This document shows, in pieces, positions 19,724 to 31,095 of a stretch of 64,000 bases of DNA. Made by a program: the position numbers and the translations under genes. The notes below the pieces were generated by a model that did not search any database, was not told the DNA's origin, and saw only the letters and a program-made list of their open reading frames with translations. The stretch lies in contig QEXY01000089.1 in the NCBI GenBank assembly GCA_003130875.1, positions 1-64,000 on the forward strand. The letters run 5' to 3'. This DNA is from Ardenticatenia bacterium (lineage in GTDB: Bacteria; Chloroflexota; Anaerolineae; 4572-78; NAK82). Every line of letters starts with the position of its first letter. Position 1 is the stretch's first letter.

Positions 19724-20554
19724 ATGGATCGCTTCAATCGTTTTGAGGGAAAAGTTGCGCTGATTACAGGAGCATCCCGGGGTATCGGTCGTGGCATTGC
19801 GCTCCATCTAGCTGCCGCAGGGGCTGATGTGGTCGTTAACTATTATTCCCATGCCGAGGAAGCTCAGCAGGTAGCTGAGGAGATCGGCCGTCTCGGACGC
19901 CGCGCACTGGTCTATCAAGCCGATGTCGCCGAACGAGAGGCTGTCCAGCGCATGTTTGATGCAGCGGTGAAGTATTTCGGGCATATTGACATCGTGGTCG
20001 CCAATGCGGTTTTCGAACGCCATGCGATGCTGGTCGATGCCGATTGGGAAGTGCATCGACGCGTCTTTGAGGTCACCCAATTTGGGGTTTATCACACGTG
20101 CCAGTTTGCGGCGCGACAGATGGTGCGCCAGAGCGAAAGCGGTCGCCCGGGAGGGAAGATCATCATTATAGGCTCGGTGTGTGCCGAGGTGCCTTTCGCC
20201 GGCCAGGCGGCATATAACATGGCCAAGGCGGCCGTGCATATGCTGGGGCGTTCGCTGGCGGCAGAGCTGACACCTTACCACATCAACGTCAATGTGATCG
20301 CGCCAGGCTGGATCGACACACCGGGTGAACGTGCGATGTACGGCGATGCGGTGGTAGACGCTGGCTGGCAACGCGTGCCGTGGCGTCGCCTGGGCACACC
20401 GGAGGATATTGCCAAGGCAGTCGCGTACCTTGCCAGCGATGATGCCGATTTCGTGACCGGAACGACGCTGGTCGTGGATGGCGGGCAAATGTTATATCTG
20501 GGCTCGCCGGACACACCGCCACCGCTCGCTTGGGAGCAGCCGGGCAACCAGTGA
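19724..20554 (+). CDS. short-chain dehydrogenase/reductase
   Basis: 276 aa; [62 protein letters not shown]. Confidence 0.92.
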   Translation: MDRFNRFEGKVALITGASRGIGRGIALHLAAAGADVVVNYYSHAEEAQQVAEEIGRLGRRALVYQADVAEREAVQRMFDAAVKYFGHIDIVVANAVFERHAMLVDADWEVHRRVFEVTQFGVYHTCQFAARQMVRQSESGRPGGKIIIIGSVCAEVPFAGQAAYNMAKAAVHMLGRSLAAELTPYHINVNVIAPGWIDTPGERAMYGDAVVDAGWQRVPWRRLGTPEDIAKAVAYLASDDADFVTGTTLVVDGGQMLYLGSPDTPPPLAWEQPGNQ

Positions 20555-20586
20555 TCGGGAATGATAAGCGGGTGAGAGGAGTGGTG

Positions 20587-21723
20587 ATGGGCATGAAGGG
20601 TTTGTTGGCACTTGAGGACGGACGTCTTTTTCCTGGAGTAGGCTTTGGCGCCCAAGGCGTTCAGACCGGAGAGGTGGTCTTCAACACCTCGATGACAGGA
20701 TACCAAGAGATCTTAACGGATCCCTCCTATCATCGCCAGATCGTGACCATGACGGTGTCCCACGTCGGCAACACAGGCGTCAACCGCGAGGACATCGAGT
20801 CGCAGCGCGTGTGGGTGGCTGGCTTCGTGGTGCGTGCCCTGAGCCCGATCGTGAGCAATTGGCGCGAGCAAGGTGATCTGGATAGCTATCTGAAAGCCTA
20901 TGGTGTCATCGGCCTGACCGAGGTGGCGACCCGGGCACTGGTACGTCATATCCGCAGCCGCGGAGTGATGCGCGCTGCCATCGCTCACGGACCGGCTGCG
21001 GAGGATCCCGCGGCGCTCATCGAGCTGGCACGCAATGCACCCGACATGGCAGGTGCCAACCTGGTAGACGAGGTGACCTGCTCCGAGCCTTATAACTGGA
21101 CCGAGGGTGGCAGCTCCCAGTGGTACCGTTACCGCCGTTGTGAAAAGCTGGATGCTGCGGCACCGCTGGTGGTGGCATATGATTTTGGGATCAAGCACAA
21201 CATCCTGCGCATGCTTGTGGACCGTGGCCTGCGGGTGACCGTCGTGCCAGCACGTACCCCGGCGCAAGAGGTGCTCGCTATGCGCCCTGCCGGTGTGTTT
21301 CTCAGCAACGGCCCAGGTGACCCGGCAGCGGTGACCTACGCCATCGAAAATGTACGCTATCTTTTGGGCAAGGTGCCGATCTTCGGTATCTGTCTCGGCC
21401 ACCAGATTCTGGCATTGGCATTAGGCGGCCGCACTGAGAAGATGCGTTTTGGCCACCGTGGCGGCAACCAGCCTGTGAAGAACTTGCTGACCGGTGTGGT
21501 GGAGATCAGCAGCCACAACCACGGCTTTGTCGTCAGCCCTGACAGCGACCTAGGCGGTGCCGAGGTCACCCACATCAATTTGAACGACCATACAATTGAG
21601 GGCATTCGCCATCCCCAATTGGGCGCTTTCAGCGTGCAGTTCCACCCGGAGGCATCTCCAGGGCCACACGACTCCCTTTACCTGTTCGACGAGTTCGTCA
21701 AGCAGGTGTTGAATAACCGATAA
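20587..21723 (+). CDS. carA: carbamoyl-phosphate synthase small subunit
   Basis: [42 protein letters not shown] and GATase triad region [19 protein letters not shown] extends upstream to 20530 inside the SDR gene; ATG 20587 fits better. Confidence 0.95.
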   Translation: MGMKGLLALEDGRLFPGVGFGAQGVQTGEVVFNTSMTGYQEILTDPSYHRQIVTMTVSHVGNTGVNREDIESQRVWVAGFVVRALSPIVSNWREQGDLDSYLKAYGVIGLTEVATRALVRHIRSRGVMRAAIAHGPAAEDPAALIELARNAPDMAGANLVDEVTCSEPYNWTEGGSSQWYRYRRCEKLDAAAPLVVAYDFGIKHNILRMLVDRGLRVTVVPARTPAQEVLAMRPAGVFLSNGPGDPAAVTYAIENVRYLLGKVPIFGICLGHQILALALGGRTEKMRFGHRGGNQPVKNLLTGVVEISSHNHGFVVSPDSDLGGAEVTHINLNDHTIEGIRHPQLGAFSVQFHPEASPGPHDSLYLFDEFVKQVLNNR

Positions 21724-21733
21724 CGGGATTACA

Positions 21734-22669
21734 ATGCCCGCGATCATCACGGTCACCCTCAACCCCGTCCTGGATAAAGCGTTCAGCGTGCCACGCCTGG
21801 AACCGGGCACCATCCATCGTCTCCGTCCAATGCGCGAGGATTTGGGCGGCAAGGGGATCAACGTTTCGCGCACACTGCGGATGCTGGGCATTCCTAGCCG
21901 TATTGTCGCGTTCTTTGGTGGCCGCACAGGTCAGTATATGTATCAGCAGCTGCTCGCGGCCAGCTATGAAGTGATTTCCATCGAGGTGGAAGGCGAGACA
22001 CGCCAGAACATCACCCTGTGGGACGAAGCGCGCGACCAGTACACCAAGTTCAACGAGCCCGGACCCGTTGTGGGTGAATGCTCGACCGCCGCACTCCAAG
22101 AGTATATCAGGCAGTCAGCAAAGCCGGGTGATGTGTGGGCCTTCTGCGGCAGCCTGCCACCCGGCGCCCCGGACGACCTCTACGCCCAATGTATTACGTT
22201 GGTGCAAGCATGCGGAGGGCATGCGTTCCTGGACACAAGCGGCGCAGCATTGCAGGCCGGGCTGAGCGCATCCCCCTTTGCTGTCAAACCCAACAGCGAA
22301 GAAGCAGCGGAGGTGCTCGGTACTGGACTCTCCAGCGATGCAGAGCACGCTGCTGCCGCCCGCCGGCTGCAGCAACAAGGCATCGCCTTGGTGGCCATTT
22401 CGCGCGGAGCGCAAGGGATTGTATTGGCAATGCGGGATCAAGTGTGGATGGCCATCCCGCCACCAGTGCATGCGCGCAGCCCGGTAGGCGCCGGCGATGC
22501 GGCATTGGCCGGGCTTATCTGGGCATTTTGTGATGCCTGTGATCCTGCCGAGATTGCGGCACGCGCGGTTGCATGTGGCACGGCTGCCGCTATGCAGGAA
22601 GGCACCGGAGTGGGCGACCGTCAGCTGGTGGAAATGCTGTTACAACAGGTCACCGTCACCGAGCTGTGA
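21734..22669 (+). CDS. PfkB-family sugar kinase (1-phosphofructokinase / tagatose-6-phosphate kinase-like)
   Basis: 311 aa; ITVTLNPVLDKAFSVPRLEPGTIHRLRPMREDLGGKGINVSRTLRMLG and C-terminal SPVGAGDAALAGLIWA. Confidence 0.9.
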   Translation: MPAIITVTLNPVLDKAFSVPRLEPGTIHRLRPMREDLGGKGINVSRTLRMLGIPSRIVAFFGGRTGQYMYQQLLAASYEVISIEVEGETRQNITLWDEARDQYTKFNEPGPVVGECSTAALQEYIRQSAKPGDVWAFCGSLPPGAPDDLYAQCITLVQACGGHAFLDTSGAALQAGLSASPFAVKPNSEEAAEVLGTGLSSDAEHAAAARRLQQQGIALVAISRGAQGIVLAMRDQVWMAIPPPVHARSPVGAGDAALAGLIWAFCDACDPAEIAARAVACGTAAAMQEGTGVGDRQLVEMLLQQVTVTEL

Positions 22670-22767
22670 CCTAAACCTATCCCTCTGTCAGGCACGAATT
22701 CAGAATACCACGTCCTCCGAGTCAACTCCCCATCGCTATCGGTCCAACCGGATGCAGCCGGAGAAGC

Positions 22768-23967
22768 TCAGCGCTGAGGCTGCCATTCTGGATCGCTGTG
22801 GAGTCGCTGGTAGCGCTCGCGCACCAGCGCCGCCAGCATCTCGTCCGGGCGAATGCCGCACACCTTCTGCAGTGCTCCCTCGAATCCCAATTCCCGCAAG
22901 AGCGACTGTAACTCGGTGGCATGGGGATCGTGGGGATCGTCGTATGCCAATCCGGCGGCGATGCCCCAAGCCAGCCCAGAAGGGGTGATGTTATGCTTCT
23001 CGGCCAGGCGCGCTGCACCCACCAATCGATCGTCGGGTGCCAATTTGCGCAGGGGATCGCGCGCCAGGCGGCTGATCGGATCCCCCAGTGCCCGATTGGC
23101 AAAGCGATCCAGCAGGTATTGCACATTTTCGGCCAGTGCTACGGCATCCAAATGGTGTTCCGCCTGCAATGCACGACTCGATTCGTTGAGTGCCTGATGG
23201 AGCAAGGCATTGATACGTGGATGGCACAGCGCCTCATAACCGTAGGTGTAACCGAGCCGATAACCCAGGTAGCCCAACATCGCATGGCCGGCATTGTGGA
23301 TGTACAACTTGCGGTCGGTATAAGCTACGAAAGGCGACACAGCGTACATTCCCGCCACTTCTGGCAACGGACCGACGAAGGCGTCGCGGTCCACCGGCAA
23401 CACTTTGTAGGGCTCGGCCACAATGAGGGTGGGATCAGCGAGACGCTGTTCCGGTGTCGGCACGGGCGACATACGCGCGATCACCGACGCGACGAACCCG
23501 ACACGTTCGCGCAATAAAGGTCTGAGTGCTTCCGGCAATCCATCCGCGACGTAACGGCGCAAAACGTCGGGCGCATCGTGGAGATTTTCTGCCAGGATGA
23601 CATTTTGGGGTGTGTTGATCCCGGCTGACCAACGCCGTGCCAGGCCCGCTGCGATAGGAACGGCAATGGCAGAAAGCGCCCGTGCACCCACCGCAGTGGC
23701 CATGATGGTGGCAGCGGCCACAGCTTCTGCCACCTGATCCACCTGCCGTGCGTCCACCGCACGCACCGGTCCGATAGATAGATCCTCCACGCCGGAAACG
23801 CCGGCCAGGCGCAGGGTGTAGCTCCCTCTCCGATTCAGGGCTTCCACCAGCACCTGATCTACGTCCACGAAGATCACCTGGTACCCCGATTCGCTGAACA
23901 GCTGACCCAGGAAGCCCCGTCCCACGCTTCCTGCGCCGAAGATCACCGCAGTGGGTTGTCCACTCAT
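22768..23967 (-). CDS. mtlD: mannitol-1-phosphate 5-dehydrogenase
   Basis: 399 aa; AVIFGAGSVGRGFLGQLFSESGYQVIFVDVD, LYIHNAGHAMLGYLGY. Confidence 0.9.
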   Translation of the reverse strand: MSGQPTAVIFGAGSVGRGFLGQLFSESGYQVIFVDVDQVLVEALNRRGSYTLRLAGVSGVEDLSIGPVRAVDARQVDQVAEAVAAATIMATAVGARALSAIAVPIAAGLARRWSAGINTPQNVILAENLHDAPDVLRRYVADGLPEALRPLLRERVGFVASVIARMSPVPTPEQRLADPTLIVAEPYKVLPVDRDAFVGPLPEVAGMYAVSPFVAYTDRKLYIHNAGHAMLGYLGYRLGYTYGYEALCHPRINALLHQALNESSRALQAEHHLDAVALAENVQYLLDRFANRALGDPISRLARDPLRKLAPDDRLVGAARLAEKHNITPSGLAWGIAAGLAYDDPHDPHATELQSLLRELGFEGALQKVCGIRPDEMLAALVRERYQRLHSDPEWQPQR

Positions 23968-23994
23968 TCCACAAATAGCCTCCTCGCCAATTCG

Positions 23995-24681
23995 CTAGGG
24001 CAATGCCTCTTTGGGCAAATCATCTCCCTCGACCCATACCGCACCATCTGGGCCGACTTCCTTTTTCCAGATAGGCACAATTTGTTTGAGGCGCTCAATG
24101 GCGTAGCGGCACGCCTCGAAGCAACCGTCATCACGGTGACCACTGGAGACCGCGATGACCACCGCGACCTCACCGACTTCCAGCCGGCCGATGCGTTGGA
24201 CAATGGCGACCTCTGCGACGCGTGGCCAACGTGTTTGGATTTCCGCCACAATCTGGCGCAGCATAGCCAGCGCCATGGGCTCGTACGCTTCGTACTCCAG
24301 GTAGAGCACCTCCTTGCCGTGAGAGACGTTGCGCACGCTGCCCACAAACGTCGCCACGGCACCGGTATCCGGTCGGATGGCACTTTGGATGATGGTTTCA
24401 ACATCGAGCGGGTCGTGCGTGATTCCTACATAGCCCGCACCCCCGCTTACGGGTGGAAAGAGAGCCACTTCATCGCCGTCGCGCAATGGGCTGCTTGGCG
24501 TGGCGAGCTGGTGATTTAGTGCCACAAATGTGCGCGGGGCATCCTTGCGCAAATCGGGAAACTGCGCGTAAAGTGCTTGTACCAAATCTCCCAGCGTGGC
24601 ACCTTCTTCCACCTCGCGCACCAGCTGCCCGCTGCCCACCAATTCACGCAGGCGGGCAAACAGTTTGACCGTCACGTGCAT
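23995..24681 (-). CDS. molybdopterin synthase MoaD-MoaE fusion
   Basis: 228 aa; N-terminal MoaD ubiquitin-like domain ending LFPPVSGG fused to MoaE (GAVATFVGSVRNVSHGKEVLYLEYEAYEPMA ... VPIWKKEVGPDGAVWVEGD). Confidence 0.92.
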   Translation of the reverse strand: MHVTVKLFARLRELVGSGQLVREVEEGATLGDLVQALYAQFPDLRKDAPRTFVALNHQLATPSSPLRDGDEVALFPPVSGGAGYVGITHDPLDVETIIQSAIRPDTGAVATFVGSVRNVSHGKEVLYLEYEAYEPMALAMLRQIVAEIQTRWPRVAEVAIVQRIGRLEVGEVAVVIAVSSGHRDDGCFEACRYAIERLKQIVPIWKKEVGPDGAVWVEGDDLPKEALP

Positions 24682-24684
24682 CGT

Positions 24685-25209
24685 CTATTCACCGCTCCAA
24701 TCACCGCTCTTGCCACCGCTCTTATGCACCAGCCGCACCGCCTCAAGGCGCATCGAACGGTCTACCGCCTTGCACATATCGTAGATGGTCAAGCCGGCGA
24801 CTGCCACAGCGACCAATGCTTCCATCTCTGCTCCTGTCTTACCCACCGTGCGCACCGTGGCGCTGATCTCCATTGCAGCATGCTGCTCTTCCGCTGCCGG
24901 TGTCAGGGGCGTGAACACAATACCGACATACGTCAAGGACAATGGGTGACACATCGGGATCAGTTCATAGGTGCGCTTGGCTGCCATAATGCCGGCTACC
25001 TGGGCTACGGCGAGCACGTCCCCTTTGGGTATTCCGCCTGTTTGAATGAGCGCCAGCGTGGATGGTTGCATCACCAGGCGTCCCCGTGCTGTGGCTTCAC
25101 GAGGGGTGTCCGGTTTCGCCCCGACATCGACCATGTGCGCGCGCCCGCATGCGTCTATGTGACTTAATCCACCCGGGAGTGTCTCGTCTTCGTGTTCTGC
25201 CTCTTCCAT
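24685..25209 (-). CDS. moaC: cyclic pyranopterin monophosphate synthase
   Basis: 174 aa; [69 protein letters not shown]. Confidence 0.95.
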   Translation of the reverse strand: MEEAEHEDETLPGGLSHIDACGRAHMVDVGAKPDTPREATARGRLVMQPSTLALIQTGGIPKGDVLAVAQVAGIMAAKRTYELIPMCHPLSLTYVGIVFTPLTPAAEEQHAAMEISATVRTVGKTGAEMEALVAVAVAGLTIYDMCKAVDRSMRLEAVRLVHKSGGKSGDWSGE

Positions 25210-25266
25210 AATCTATAAGATTCTCATTCTATACCGAACACACGTGTTTTCGGCAGCGCATCGACG

Positions 25267-26553
25267 TCACACCGCCTGTTGGAATGCCCGGCGTGTGGCG
25301 GTGATGGTGGATTCGATCACCATATCATCGTGGGCCAGGGAGACGAAGCCAGCCTCGAACTGCGAAGGCGCCAGATAGACGCCCTGCTCCAACATCGCCT
25401 GGAAGAAACGCGCGAAGCGCTGTGTATCCGACCGCTTGGCACTGGCCCAATCGGTGACCGGCTCGGGAGTAAAGAAGACGGAGAACATCGTGCCTACTTG
25501 AGTGACGAAGATCGGCACACCCGCCGCGTGCGCGGCGGCACTGATCCCTTCGCTCAGCTTCCGCGTGCGCGCAACAATGCCGTCAAACACACCCGGCTGG
25601 CGCAGAATGTTCAGCGTTTCGATGCCCGCCGTCATCGCCAGTGGGTTGCCGCTCAGCGTCCCCGCCTGATACATGGCGCCGGCGGGCGCCACCAGCTGCA
25701 TAATCTCGGCGCGACCGGCATAAGCCCCCACCGGCAATCCGCCGCCGATCACCTTGCCCAGGGTGGTCAGATCTGGCACGACACCATAGAGTGCCTGGGC
25801 GCCTCCCAGAGCGACGCGGAAGCCGGTCATCACCTCGTCGAAGATCAGCAGAGCACCATGCTGCTGGGTGAGTGCTCGCAGACCGGTGAGGAACCCCTCC
25901 GCCGGAGGCACTACCCCCATATTGCCTGCCACTGGTTCCACGATGACTGCGGCGATCTGACCGGAGTGGGCCTCGAAGAGAGCGCGCACCGCTTCCAGAT
26001 GGTTATACGGCGCTACCAGGGTATCTTGCACGGCCCCTCGGGGTACCCCCGGGCTGTCGGGCAGGCCTAACGTCGCCACACCGCTGCCTGCCTGAACCAG
26101 CAACATATCGGCATGACCGTGATAACACCCCTCGAACTTGATAATCTTGTCACGGCCGGTGAACGCACGCGCCAGGCGCAACGCCGTCATCGTCGCCTCG
26201 GTGCCGGAATTGACAAAACGAATCATTTCACACGCCGGCATCATCTCACAAATCAATTCGGCCAGCCGCACCTCTAGAGCGGTAGGCGCGCCGTAGCTCG
26301 TGCCGCGTTCCACCGCCTTTTTCAACGCTTCCACCACTTGTGGGTGGGCATGTCCCAAGATGAGCGGTCCCCAACTCAGCACATAATCGATGTAACGATT
26401 GCCATCGGCATCGTACAAATAAGGACCCTGGCCACGCGCGATAAACAGAGGCTGGCCCCCCACGGCACGAAACGCGCGCACGGGCGAATTGACCCCTCCC
26501 GGAATCACCTTCTGTGCGGCAGCGAATAACGCTTGAGATTGAGCAATGCGCAT
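25267..26553 (-). CDS. hemL: glutamate-1-semialdehyde 2,1-aminomutase
   Basis: From [63 protein letters not shown] Shine-Dalgarno before ATG at 26553; [45 protein letters not shown]. Confidence 0.95.
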   Translation of the reverse strand: MRIAQSQALFAAAQKVIPGGVNSPVRAFRAVGGQPLFIARGQGPYLYDADGNRYIDYVLSWGPLILGHAHPQVVEALKKAVERGTSYGAPTALEVRLAELICEMMPACEMIRFVNSGTEATMTALRLARAFTGRDKIIKFEGCYHGHADMLLVQAGSGVATLGLPDSPGVPRGAVQDTLVAPYNHLEAVRALFEAHSGQIAAVIVEPVAGNMGVVPPAEGFLTGLRALTQQHGALLIFDEVMTGFRVALGGAQALYGVVPDLTTLGKVIGGGLPVGAYAGRAEIMQLVAPAGAMYQAGTLSGNPLAMTAGIETLNILRQPGVFDGIVARTRKLSEGISAAAHAAGVPIFVTQVGTMFSVFFTPEPVTDWASAKRSDTQRFARFFQAMLEQGVYLAPSQFEAGFVSLAHDDMVIESTITATRRAFQQAV

Positions 26554-26626
26554 CAGCTCCTCCTTGGCATTTTGTTCGAGCGAAGTGAGCAGTTCCTTAT
26601 TGTCACGAGACATTTCCGCGTGCAGG

Positions 26627-27253
26627 TCACGGCTCGATGGGTGGCTTGCGGTCAATGCCTACGGGTAACTCGACACGATACACGAGCATCTTCCTGCCGT
26701 TCAGAATGATTTCCTGATCCACACGTGCGCCTGCCAGTCTGGCAATCATCCAACGCACCGCCCGGTTTTTCTTTTCGACTGTACCGACGGCGCGCATAGC
26801 ACCGCGCCGATACGCTTCCTCTAACAGATCATCCAATATCTTGGGGCCGATCCCCTGGCGCATATAATTGCGTCGCAAGCCGACAAAGAGGATTTCGGCC
26901 TCGTCGGGCAACGGCTTAAGGGTGTTGGGATAACGGATGCTTTGGAGCAGCTGCCCGATCAGTCCTGGATCGCGCAACACCTGGCGCACTATGGGCCCCA
27001 ACAGGCGATGCCAGTAGCGATATTTGATTGTGCGGAAAAGATGGCGCGTGTCCATAGCGGCAAAACCCACGCCGGTCACTGTCTCGCCGTCTATGGCGAC
27101 CGAGCCAAAGACATCCGGCAACTCCGCAAATAACTCATACAGACGTACCAGGAAATCTCTGCCCAAGCGAGTCAGAAAAGTGCCCGGCTGGCCTTCCATG
27201 TGGATCTCGGCAGCATCCCGGGCATAGGCACGTACATACGGCTTGATTTCCAT
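26627..27253 (-). CDS. GNAT-family N-acetyltransferase
   Basis: About 208 aa from [71 protein letters not shown] is a GNAT acetyl-CoA-binding pattern. ORF extends upstream to 27385. Confidence 0.75.
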   Translation of the reverse strand: MEIKPYVRAYARDAAEIHMEGQPGTFLTRLGRDFLVRLYELFAELPDVFGSVAIDGETVTGVGFAAMDTRHLFRTIKYRYWHRLLGPIVRQVLRDPGLIGQLLQSIRYPNTLKPLPDEAEILFVGLRRNYMRQGIGPKILDDLLEEAYRRGAMRAVGTVEKKNRAVRWMIARLAGARVDQEIILNGRKMLVYRVELPVGIDRKPPIEP

Positions 27254-27484
27254 AAGATTGTTAGATTGACCTCGCTTCGCGATGATGTGTCTCTCGCTGG
27301 CATCCAAGTCTGAAGGCGATGGTTCCCAGTGCACCGTCTGAAGTTTCCCTGCAGTATGAGAGATCTTGGTCACCTTGATGGTCACACAGTATACCGGGTA
27401 ATTGTCCTGCGGAATGTCCTCTACAGACCGGGGCGTTTTACGGAATTGTTTGAGCGATCGCCCGTCACGGTGGTCATGTCCACC

Positions 27485-29014
27485 TTAATGCACCACGTGC
27501 TTCATCGCCATAGAGAGAACCGCTTGCGCCACGTTTTTACCCTGCGCGATGCAATCGGGGATGCCCACTCCCCGGAATGCGCTGCCAGTGAGATATAGTC
27601 CGGGCAGCTCTTCCGCCAACTTTTCGATCTCGGCCACGCGCTCCAGGTGGCCCACATCGTATTGTGGATTGGCGTTTTGCCAGCGATGCAGTCGGGCCAG
27701 CACCGGCTCAGCGTCAATTCCCATGATACACTGTAATTCTTCGCGCACCAAGTTTAGAATGCGTTCGTCATCGAGCGCTACAGTGTCCTCGCGATGCGGT
27801 CCGCCCAGAAAGACGCGCAGGAGCACGTGATCCGCCGGCGCTCGATAGAGAAACTTGGTCGAGGTCCAGGTGCAGGCCATGAGATGGCTCGGCTCACGAC
27901 GCGGTACCACAAAGCCGAAACCATCCAGCGGATGATCCAACTCGCTGCGCCGATATCCCAGCGATAAAGTGGCGGTCGAGACATAGCGGATGCTGCGCAG
28001 ACGGTGAGCCAACGTGGCATGGAGTGGTGTGATCAACGTCGCCGCGACGTATGCGGGCACTGTCAGCACAACCGCATCGGCATGGAGCGTCTGGCCATTC
28101 TGCAACCGAACCCAATAGCCATCTGTCCGCCCACGCCAGCTTGTCGCCCGGTTTCCGTCGGCCAGCTCCAGGTGCACGACCGAGCTGTTCAAATGCATAT
28201 CACCGCGCAGTCGGGCACACAGCGCGCTCACCAGCTCGCCCAAGCCATCGCGCAATGTCATAAAGAGCGGCAAAGAGGGACCAGTGCGACGTGCCATCTG
28301 GCGCTTCTGGACGAGCATCCCTTTGATCAGGCTGCGGTGGACACGTTCCAGCTCCATAAAGCGCGGAAAAGTGGCTGCCAGGCTCTGCCGTTCGGCGTCC
28401 GAGACGTGGATGCCCGCCATCAAAGGTTCAGCGATCTTGTCGAGCGCTTCCTGCCCCAAGCGCCGACGGATGAAGCTGGCCAGACTCTCATCGCCGTCTT
28501 GGCGACGCCGCGGGATGACCAGATCGAGAGCCATGCGCAATTTGCCGGGCCATGAGATCAACGACGACGTCACAAATGGAGTGAAGCGCGTTGGAATCAC
28601 CAGCATTACCCCGTCGGGCAACGGGCGCAGACGACCGTTGAGCAAAACATAGACCTTGCGCTGCGCTTCGTTGGTGCCCAGCAGACGGTCTTCCAGCCCT
28701 AATTCCCGGCACAGGTTCAGCGCCGCCGGTTTCTGGGTGAGAAATGAGTCGGGGCCGCCCTCTATTGTGAAACCGTGGATATTTTCGGTGACAATTTTGC
28801 CACCCCAACGCCCATCGCTTTCCAGCACACTATAGGTGACGTAGGGGGGTGCATATTGCTGCAGGTAATATGCCGTCGCCAGCCCCGTGATGCCTCCTCC
28901 AACAATGACCACGTGGAATGTGCGCCCTTCTGCCGAATGGGACAAATGTCGAGATGGCGTTGTGTTTTCGATCTGAGGACGACCCGGCAGCTCCAAGGGG
29001 TCCGGAGGGTTCAA
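27485..29014 (-). CDS. hemY: protoporphyrinogen/coproporphyrinogen oxidase (HemY/HemG type)
   Basis: 509 aa, TTG start; VVIVGGGITGLATAYYLQ, ESDGRWGGKIVTENIHGFTIEGGPDSFLTQKP, C-terminal GLYLTGSAFRGVGIPDCIAQGKNVAQ. Confidence 0.92.
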   Translation of the reverse strand: MNPPDPLELPGRPQIENTTPSRHLSHSAEGRTFHVVIVGGGITGLATAYYLQQYAPPYVTYSVLESDGRWGGKIVTENIHGFTIEGGPDSFLTQKPAALNLCRELGLEDRLLGTNEAQRKVYVLLNGRLRPLPDGVMLVIPTRFTPFVTSSLISWPGKLRMALDLVIPRRRQDGDESLASFIRRRLGQEALDKIAEPLMAGIHVSDAERQSLAATFPRFMELERVHRSLIKGMLVQKRQMARRTGPSLPLFMTLRDGLGELVSALCARLRGDMHLNSSVVHLELADGNRATSWRGRTDGYWVRLQNGQTLHADAVVLTVPAYVAATLITPLHATLAHRLRSIRYVSTATLSLGYRRSELDHPLDGFGFVVPRREPSHLMACTWTSTKFLYRAPADHVLLRVFLGGPHREDTVALDDERILNLVREELQCIMGIDAEPVLARLHRWQNANPQYDVGHLERVAEIEKLAEELPGLYLTGSAFRGVGIPDCIAQGKNVAQAVLSMAMKHVVH

Positions 29015-30045
29015 CGTTGCGACTCCCGATGCACGATTTCCACCAAGTATGCTACCGCCTCAACGGGTGTCTGGGGCAGGATCCCATGGCCGAGGTTGAA
29101 GATATGCCCTGGGCGGTTACCTGCCCGTTTGAGGATATCCAGGGCTTGCCGCCGCAATTCTTCAAGTGGACCCAGCAACACCGCCGGGTCGAGATTGCCT
29201 TGGATCGCGCGATGAGGACCAATGCGCTGCCACGCCTCATCGAGCGTGATGCGCCAGTCTACCGCGATGACATCGCCGCCCGCCGCGGCAATCTGCTCGA
29301 TCATCCCGCAGGTCCCGGTACTGAAGTGGATGACGGGCACGCCAGTTGCCTGGGCGGTCTGAAGCACATAGCGCGAATAGGGTGCAACGTGGCTTTGGTA
29401 GTCCAAAGGGCTCAGCGCACCCACCCAGCTATCGAACAACTGTACAGCTTGGGCGCCTGCCTCGACTTGCGCTTCGAGGTAGTGACCGATGAAGCGCGCT
29501 AGCCGCTCCATAAGGAGATGCCATGTCTGCGGCTCCCGGTACATCAGCATCTTGGTCTGGGTCGGATTGCGCGCATTGCTGCCCCCCTCGATGGCATAAG
29601 TCGCCAGAGTAAAAGGTGCCCCGGCAAACCCGATCAGGGGCACACGACCGTCGAGCTCTTGACGGGTCAGGCGGATGGCCTGCAACACAAAGCTGAGGCT
29701 CTCGCGCGGCTCGGTTTCCCGCAGTGCTTCGACGTCCGCGCGGCTGCGCAAAGGTTGGTGGATGATGGGACCCTCTCCGTCGACGAACTCTACCTCAAGT
29801 CCCATCGCCTCCAATGGCGGCAGGATATCTGAGTAGATGATCGCAGCATCCAGGTCAAATGCTCGAATCGGCTGCAGCGTGATCTCAACCGCCAGTTCAG
29901 GGGTTTTCACCAGCTGCGCCATCGTATGCCGGTCACGCAACCGGCGATAGGCTTCCATATAACGACCCGCTTGACGCATCAGCCAGATCGGGGTGCAATC
30001 CACCGGCTCGCGGCGACACGCTTTGAGAAAACGATCTCTCATCAT
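29011..30045 (-). CDS. hemE: uroporphyrinogen decarboxylase
   Basis: 344 aa; PIWLMRQAGRYMEAYRRLR, SDILPPLEAMGLEVEF, GHIFNLGHGILPQTPVEAV. Confidence 0.97.
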   Translation of the reverse strand: MMRDRFLKACRREPVDCTPIWLMRQAGRYMEAYRRLRDRHTMAQLVKTPELAVEITLQPIRAFDLDAAIIYSDILPPLEAMGLEVEFVDGEGPIIHQPLRSRADVEALRETEPRESLSFVLQAIRLTRQELDGRVPLIGFAGAPFTLATYAIEGGSNARNPTQTKMLMYREPQTWHLLMERLARFIGHYLEAQVEAGAQAVQLFDSWVGALSPLDYQSHVAPYSRYVLQTAQATGVPVIHFSTGTCGMIEQIAAAGGDVIAVDWRITLDEAWQRIGPHRAIQGNLDPAVLLGPLEELRRQALDILKRAGNRPGHIFNLGHGILPQTPVEAVAYLVEIVHRESQR

Positions 30046-30073
30046 CAGACCATCCTGGAGCGCTGCGCGAAGC

Positions 30074-31054
30074 TCACATACCTGCTAACCAACGGGCGGC
30101 ATCCTTGGCATGGTAGGTCAGGATCAGGTCAGCTCCAGCGCGTTTGATGCTGGTCAGCAATTCGAGCACTACGGCACGCTCGTCCAACCAGCCGTTGGCC
30201 GCTGCTGCTTTCACCATCGCATACTCGCCGCTCACGTTGTACGCTGCGACCGGTACATGGGTCGCTTGGCGCACACGGTACACGATGTCGAGATAGGGCA
30301 ATGCCGGCTTGACCATCACCATATCGGCCCCTTCCTGGATGTCCAGCTCCAGCTCGCGCAACGCCTCACGTGCGTTGGCCGGGTCCATCTGATGCGTCTT
30401 GCGGTCACCAAATTTGGGGGCGCCTTCCGCCGCCTCGCGGAAGGGGCTGTAGAAAGCGCTGGCATACTTGATCGCGTAGCTCAGGATGCTCACAGTGGCA
30501 AAACCTGCCTCGTCCAGAGCACTTCGGATGGCAGCCACCATGCCGTCCATCATGCCAGAGGGGGCCACGATGTCCGCGCCGGCACGGGCGTAACTCACCG
30601 CGGCACGCTGCAGAATCTCCAGGGTTGCATCGTTGTCGATTTGCCCATCCCGCACAACCCCGCAGTGACCGTGGTCAGTGTATTCACACATGCAGACATC
30701 CGCGATGACGATCAACTGCGGTAAAGCGGCCTTGATGGCGCGCACTGCGCTTTGGACGATGCCGTCATCGGAGAAATTTTCGCTTCCTTGGGCGTCCTTG
30801 TGCGCCGGCACGCCGAATAGAATCACCGCCGGGATGCCCAGAGCATGACATTCCTCGGCTTCGCGCACCAACTGATCGACCGAAAGCTGATACACGCCAG
30901 GCATGGAGGATACCAGGCGGCGCACCGCTTCACCATGCACAGCGAATAGAGGATAGATGAAGTCCTGCGGATTCAACTGGGTCTCGCGCACCATATCGCG
31001 CAGTGTGGGTGTGGCGCGCAAACGACGCGGACGAACGATTGGGAAGTGCATCAA
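30074..31054 (-). CDS. hemB: delta-aminolevulinic acid dehydratase (porphobilinogen synthase)
   Basis: 326 aa; [67 protein letters not shown]. Confidence 0.97.
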   Translation of the reverse strand: MMHFPIVRPRRLRATPTLRDMVRETQLNPQDFIYPLFAVHGEAVRRLVSSMPGVYQLSVDQLVREAEECHALGIPAVILFGVPAHKDAQGSENFSDDGIVQSAVRAIKAALPQLIVIADVCMCEYTDHGHCGVVRDGQIDNDATLEILQRAAVSYARAGADIVAPSGMMDGMVAAIRSALDEAGFATVSILSYAIKYASAFYSPFREAAEGAPKFGDRKTHQMDPANAREALRELELDIQEGADMVMVKPALPYLDIVYRVRQATHVPVAAYNVSGEYAMVKAAAANGWLDERAVVLELLTSIKRAGADLILTYHAKDAARWLAGM

Positions 31055-31095
31055 AACAGGTCTCCTAACACCATATGAGATACGGCAGCGTCACG

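Noticed and set aside
19808-20488. 226-aa minus-strand ORF
   Set aside because: Antisense to the SDR gene.
20713-21402. 229-aa minus-strand ORF
   Set aside because: Antisense to carA.
25279-26070. 263-aa plus-strand ORF
   Set aside because: Antisense to hemL.
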